A stretch of DNA of 15,385 nucleotides, from assembly GCA_937888775.1 (NCBI GenBank), contig CALAQT010000074.1, positions 1 to 15,385 of the forward strand, in the 5' to 3' direction. Numbering within the stretch: the stretch's first letter is position 1; each line of letters opens with the position of its first letter. Below the pieces are notes generated by a model that saw nothing but the letters and a program-made list of their open reading frames with translations, was not told the DNA's origin and made no database searches. Source of the stretch: an uncultured Actinomycetes bacterium. Lineage in GTDB: Bacteria > Actinomycetota > Thermoleophilia > Solirubrobacterales > Solirubrobacteraceae. Positions 13,356 through 15,385 of this stretch are shown here, piece by piece. The position numbers and the translations under genes were made by a program.

Positions 13356-14255
13356 ATGAGTCAAGAGCAGCGCGACACCCTCGATCAGCTCATGCGCAAC
13401 GGACCGCTTGACGTCGGCGGCGATCCGCAGGAGCAGCGCTCGACCTATGAGCGGATGCTGACGGCACGACCGCTTCCCGACGACGTTGTCACTACGCCCG
13501 GCAAACTCGGCGACGTCACGACACTCGCAATCGAGGTCGACGGTGTCGAGTCGGCAGACGTGATCCTCTGGTTCCACGGCGGGTTCTACATCGTGGGCTC
13601 CGCCGCCACGTCTGCGGCGCTCGCCTCGAGTGTCGCTCGTCGTGCGCGTACCCGTGTTGTCTCGGTCGACTATCGGCTCGCGCCGGAGCACCCCCACCCC
13701 GCCGCGCTCGAGGACGCACTGGCCGCGTATCGCGCGCTTCTGGATAGCGGTGTGCCGGCCTCGCGGATCGCGTTCGCCGGGGAGTCAGCCGGCGCGGGGT
13801 TGGTCATCGCGACGCTCGTGGCGCTGAAAAGCGCCGGGCTACCGCAGCCGTCTGCGGCGGTCGTTTTCTCGCCGTACGTCGACCTCACGCTGAGCGGCGC
13901 GAGCATCACCGGGAAGACCGCAGTTGACCCATCGTTCACGCCGGAGGGTGTGCGGCGCTGGGCCTCGCTCTACGTCGCCGGTGGCGACGCGGAGGACAGC
14001 CTGATCAGCCCGCTGTTCGCTGACCTGACGGGCTTGCCACCGCTACTGATCCAGGCCGGCTCGCACGAAATTCTGCTCGACGACGCAACGCGCCTCGCGG
14101 CGAGCGCGGCCGCCGCAGACGTGGCGGTGACCCTCGATGTAACGCCCGGGGTGCCGCATGTCTTCCAGGCATTCGCCGCAGTGCTGGACGAGGGAGATGC
14201 TGCCCTCACGCGAGTCGCATCCTTCCTGAGCTCCCACCTGTCGCAAGAGGACTGA
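13356..14255 (+). CDS. Alpha/beta hydrolase, hormone-sensitive-lipase type esterase
   Basis: A 299-residue alpha/beta hydrolase of the HSL (fold-3, family IV) esterase group. The oxyanion-hole motif HGGF is at 74-77. It is followed by VVSVDYRLAPEHPHPAALED at 101-120. The nucleophile serine lies in GESAG (142-146, Ser144). The catalytic histidine is in GVPHVFQAF near residue 268. The acid residue lies in the segment LLIQAGSHEILLDDATR (230-246); the usual Asp position holds His here, with Asp-Asp four residues on. The enzyme should hydrolyse short-chain esters in the cytoplasm; the natural substrate is unknown. The ATG at 13356 has AGGAGA at 13344-13349 before it. It is divergent from the LysR gene. 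Confidence 0.9.
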   Translation: MSQEQRDTLDQLMRNGPLDVGGDPQEQRSTYERMLTARPLPDDVVTTPGKLGDVTTLAIEVDGVESADVILWFHGGFYIVGSAATSAALASSVARRARTRVVSVDYRLAPEHPHPAALEDALAAYRALLDSGVPASRIAFAGESAGAGLVIATLVALKSAGLPQPSAAVVFSPYVDLTLSGASITGKTAVDPSFTPEGVRRWASLYVAGGDAEDSLISPLFADLTGLPPLLIQAGSHEILLDDATRLAASAAAADVAVTLDVTPGVPHVFQAFAAVLDEGDAALTRVASFLSSHLSQED

Positions 14256-14610
14256 GTGCCCGATGCTCGCGTCAGCTCCCGCCTCTCCGGCTCACAAACT
14301 GGACTTGCGCTCTGTGGGGGCAACGGGCGCGTGCGAGTTCGAGTCCGACGCGCCCGAGTCGGACGACTTTCGACAGCACGGCTACGAGCCAGGACGCGCC
14401 CACTTTCGCCGGCAAAGCGGGAGTCTGCCGAGCGGACCCCGAGGCGACCGCAGCTCGTCCTACGCGAGAGCGCGCGGCGCTAAGTCCGACGCTCTCGCTC
14501 TTGGGGGCAAAGCGGCAACGGCTGTCAGCCGTCCATTTGTCGACGAGGTCGAGTCTTCGCGAGAATGGGCGTCCTAGAACTGCGACTACCGGTCGGAGGC
14601 GCGGTACTGC
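14256..14610. other. Intergenic stretch, possible weak ORF
   Basis: An ORF of 104 residues (14263-14577, +) begins seven bases after the hydrolase stop, but its Ser/Arg/Ala/Gly-rich composition and weaker third-position bias (about 71% G/C by count) make it doubtful. The similar strings TGTGGGGGCAAC and CTTGGGGGCAAA recur near 14314 and 14501. The hairpin at 14324-14356 is listed separately. Confidence 0.4.
14324..14356 (+). terminator. Hairpin downstream of the hydrolase
   Basis: CGGGCGCGT and ACGCGCCCG are perfect 9-base arms with a 15-base loop, starting 69 bases after the hydrolase stop. No T tract follows. It is a possible terminator or stabilising structure. Confidence 0.4.
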
Positions 14611-15385
14611 TCAGCTCTTGTGGCCGTGTGTAGCCTTGGCTGCGCGGATCGTGACGGTGGTCTGTGTGGTGCGTGTCGCCGCGGGGTCGCGGGCGACGAT
14701 GGTCGCGCGTGCGTGCAGCACATGGGTGCGGGCGAGCAGCGTGCGTGCCTTGGCGAATAGGTGGAGCTTTACTGTCGTTGCGTGTCCGCCGGTGACTTTG
14801 AATGAGCCGGCGGCGAGGGTCAGGATCGCGGCCTTGGGCTTCTTGGACTTGTGACGGGCTGCGCTGGCGCTAACGGCCGTGAGCGTCTGTAGCGTCACCG
14901 TGCCAGTGCAGCTTCTCCCTCCGGCCTGGCAGGTCACGTTGACGTTGACCGTGCCCGATAGGCTGGCCGCCAGGGAGCTGCTCGCGAGCCCCGCGTCGGG
15001 AACCGGTGTGAGTGCCTGGTCCGCACCGTAGTTGGTGCCGCCCGCGTTGCTCGCGACGATCCGGAAGTAGTAGGTGGTGCCCGCGATTAGGCCGTTCACC
15101 GGCGCGGACACCGCCACGGCGCTGGTGCCCGATCCGGGCAGCGTCGTGCAAGGGACGCTGGCCCCATATGACGTTGTGGTGCCGTAGTCGAAATGGCAGT
15201 CTTCTACCGTTCCGCCGTTGGGGTTTACCGTCGCGTTCAACGTAGCTGAGGTCAGCGCGAGCGCTGATGCCGCACCGGTCGCGACCGTCGGCGGGTTGGG
15301 GAGCGTCGTGAGCGTCTGGTCGCTGCCGTAGCTAGCACCCCCCGCGTTGGTCGCATCCACCCGGAAGTAGTAGACCGTGTCCCCA
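14611..15385 (-). CDS. Fibronectin-like repeat surface protein, C-terminal part
   Basis: The last 257 residues of a larger exported protein whose start lies beyond the right edge. One whole fibronectin-III-like unit of about 100 residues is visible, from PPTVATGAASALALTSATLN through ATVNPNGGTVEDCHFDYGTT and TTYYFRIVASNAGGTNYGAD. The end of a preceding unit (VYYFRVDATNAGGASYGSDQ) is also present. The C-terminal 130 residues differ: a CxxxxxxC pair (TCQAGGRSCTG), a Lys-rich linker and a basic beta-rich tail ending THGHKS. No membrane anchor or sorting signal is seen. This layout is common in Thermoleophilia surface proteins; a structural or adhesive role is inferred. The cysteine pair in EDCHFDYG...VPC may form a disulfide within each unit. 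Confidence 0.82.
   Translation of the reverse strand, partial: GDTVYYFRVDATNAGGASYGSDQTLTTLPNPPTVATGAASALALTSATLNATVNPNGGTVEDCHFDYGTTTSYGASVPCTTLPGSGTSAVAVSAPVNGLIAGTTYYFRIVASNAGGTNYGADQALTPVPDAGLASSSLAASLSGTVNVNVTCQAGGRSCTGTVTLQTLTAVSASAARHKSKKPKAAILTLAAGSFKVTGGHATTVKLHLFAKARTLLARTHVLHARATIVARDPAATRTTQTTVTIRAAKATHGHKS
15000..15385 (-). repeat. Direct DNA repeat of fibronectin-like units
   Basis: The stretch at about 15001-15085 resembles 15300-15383 at the DNA level (both contain CCGGAAGTAGTAG and a GTGAG...CTGGTC start). The period is close to 299 bases, one protein unit. More copies are expected beyond the edge. Confidence 0.65.

Noticed and set aside
14325..14356. GTTCGAGTCC looked like the T-loop of a tRNA
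   Set aside because: The bases flanking the loop do not form a T stem, no matching acceptor strand lies upstream, and the region is better explained as a 9-base hairpin.
1..15385. CRISPR array, toxin-antitoxin, restriction or phage genes
   Set aside because: No regularly spaced repeats and no proteins of these types were found in the frames examined; the only mobile gene is the IS transposase.

Overview
The window is GC-rich DNA with strong third-position G/C bias in its genes. It most resembles a soil actinobacterium of the class Thermoleophilia (Solirubrobacterales or Gaiellales relatives). The clues are a secreted repeat protein of the fibronectin-like 'NATVNPNGGTV ... YGTTTSYG' type, a diguanylate-cyclase relative with an N-terminal RDR-rich charged segment, and a lipoprotein of a form I associate with that class. 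The assignment is by recognition, not by search. The left edge is a contig end with artefacts: bases 1-21 match the 3' part of an Illumina read-2 adapter, and bases 22-80 are an inverted near-copy of 161-219.

Layout. 82-621 (+): C-terminal part of a flippase-like membrane protein. 618-1042 (-): two gene remnants, one unidentified and one the C-terminus of a TetR-type regulator. 1055-2125: a cupin gene and a MarR regulator, divergently transcribed around a long palindrome. 2126-2741: gene-free, with several hairpins. 2742-4264: small stress- or envelope-type genes (a 30-residue membrane peptide, a low-affinity iron permease family protein, CsbD, a small ORF overlapping csbD, a two-helix membrane protein). 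4382-5134 (-): a lipoprotein. 5396-6493: two broken cyclic-di-GMP proteins, an EAL remnant and a GGDEF protein whose core appears deleted. 6697-8577 (-): a large secreted protein. 9007-10217: a complete insertion sequence with terminal inverted repeats but a frameshifted transposase. 10349-11884: a SnoaL-like protein, a short gene remnant and a DHFR/RibD-like reductase. 12330-14255: a LysR regulator divergent from an alpha/beta hydrolase. 14611-15385 (-): the 3' end of a fibronectin-like surface protein that runs off the window.

How the genes work together. Two regulator-target pairs stand out, MarR/cupin and LysR/hydrolase; in each the regulator is divergent from one likely target gene. The rest is a mosaic of single genes, remnants and one IS, as expected of a variable chromosomal segment. 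I found no defence system, CRISPR array, biosynthetic cluster, tRNA or rRNA. The most interesting items are the eroded c-di-GMP proteins, the MarR operator candidate and the very small membrane proteins.
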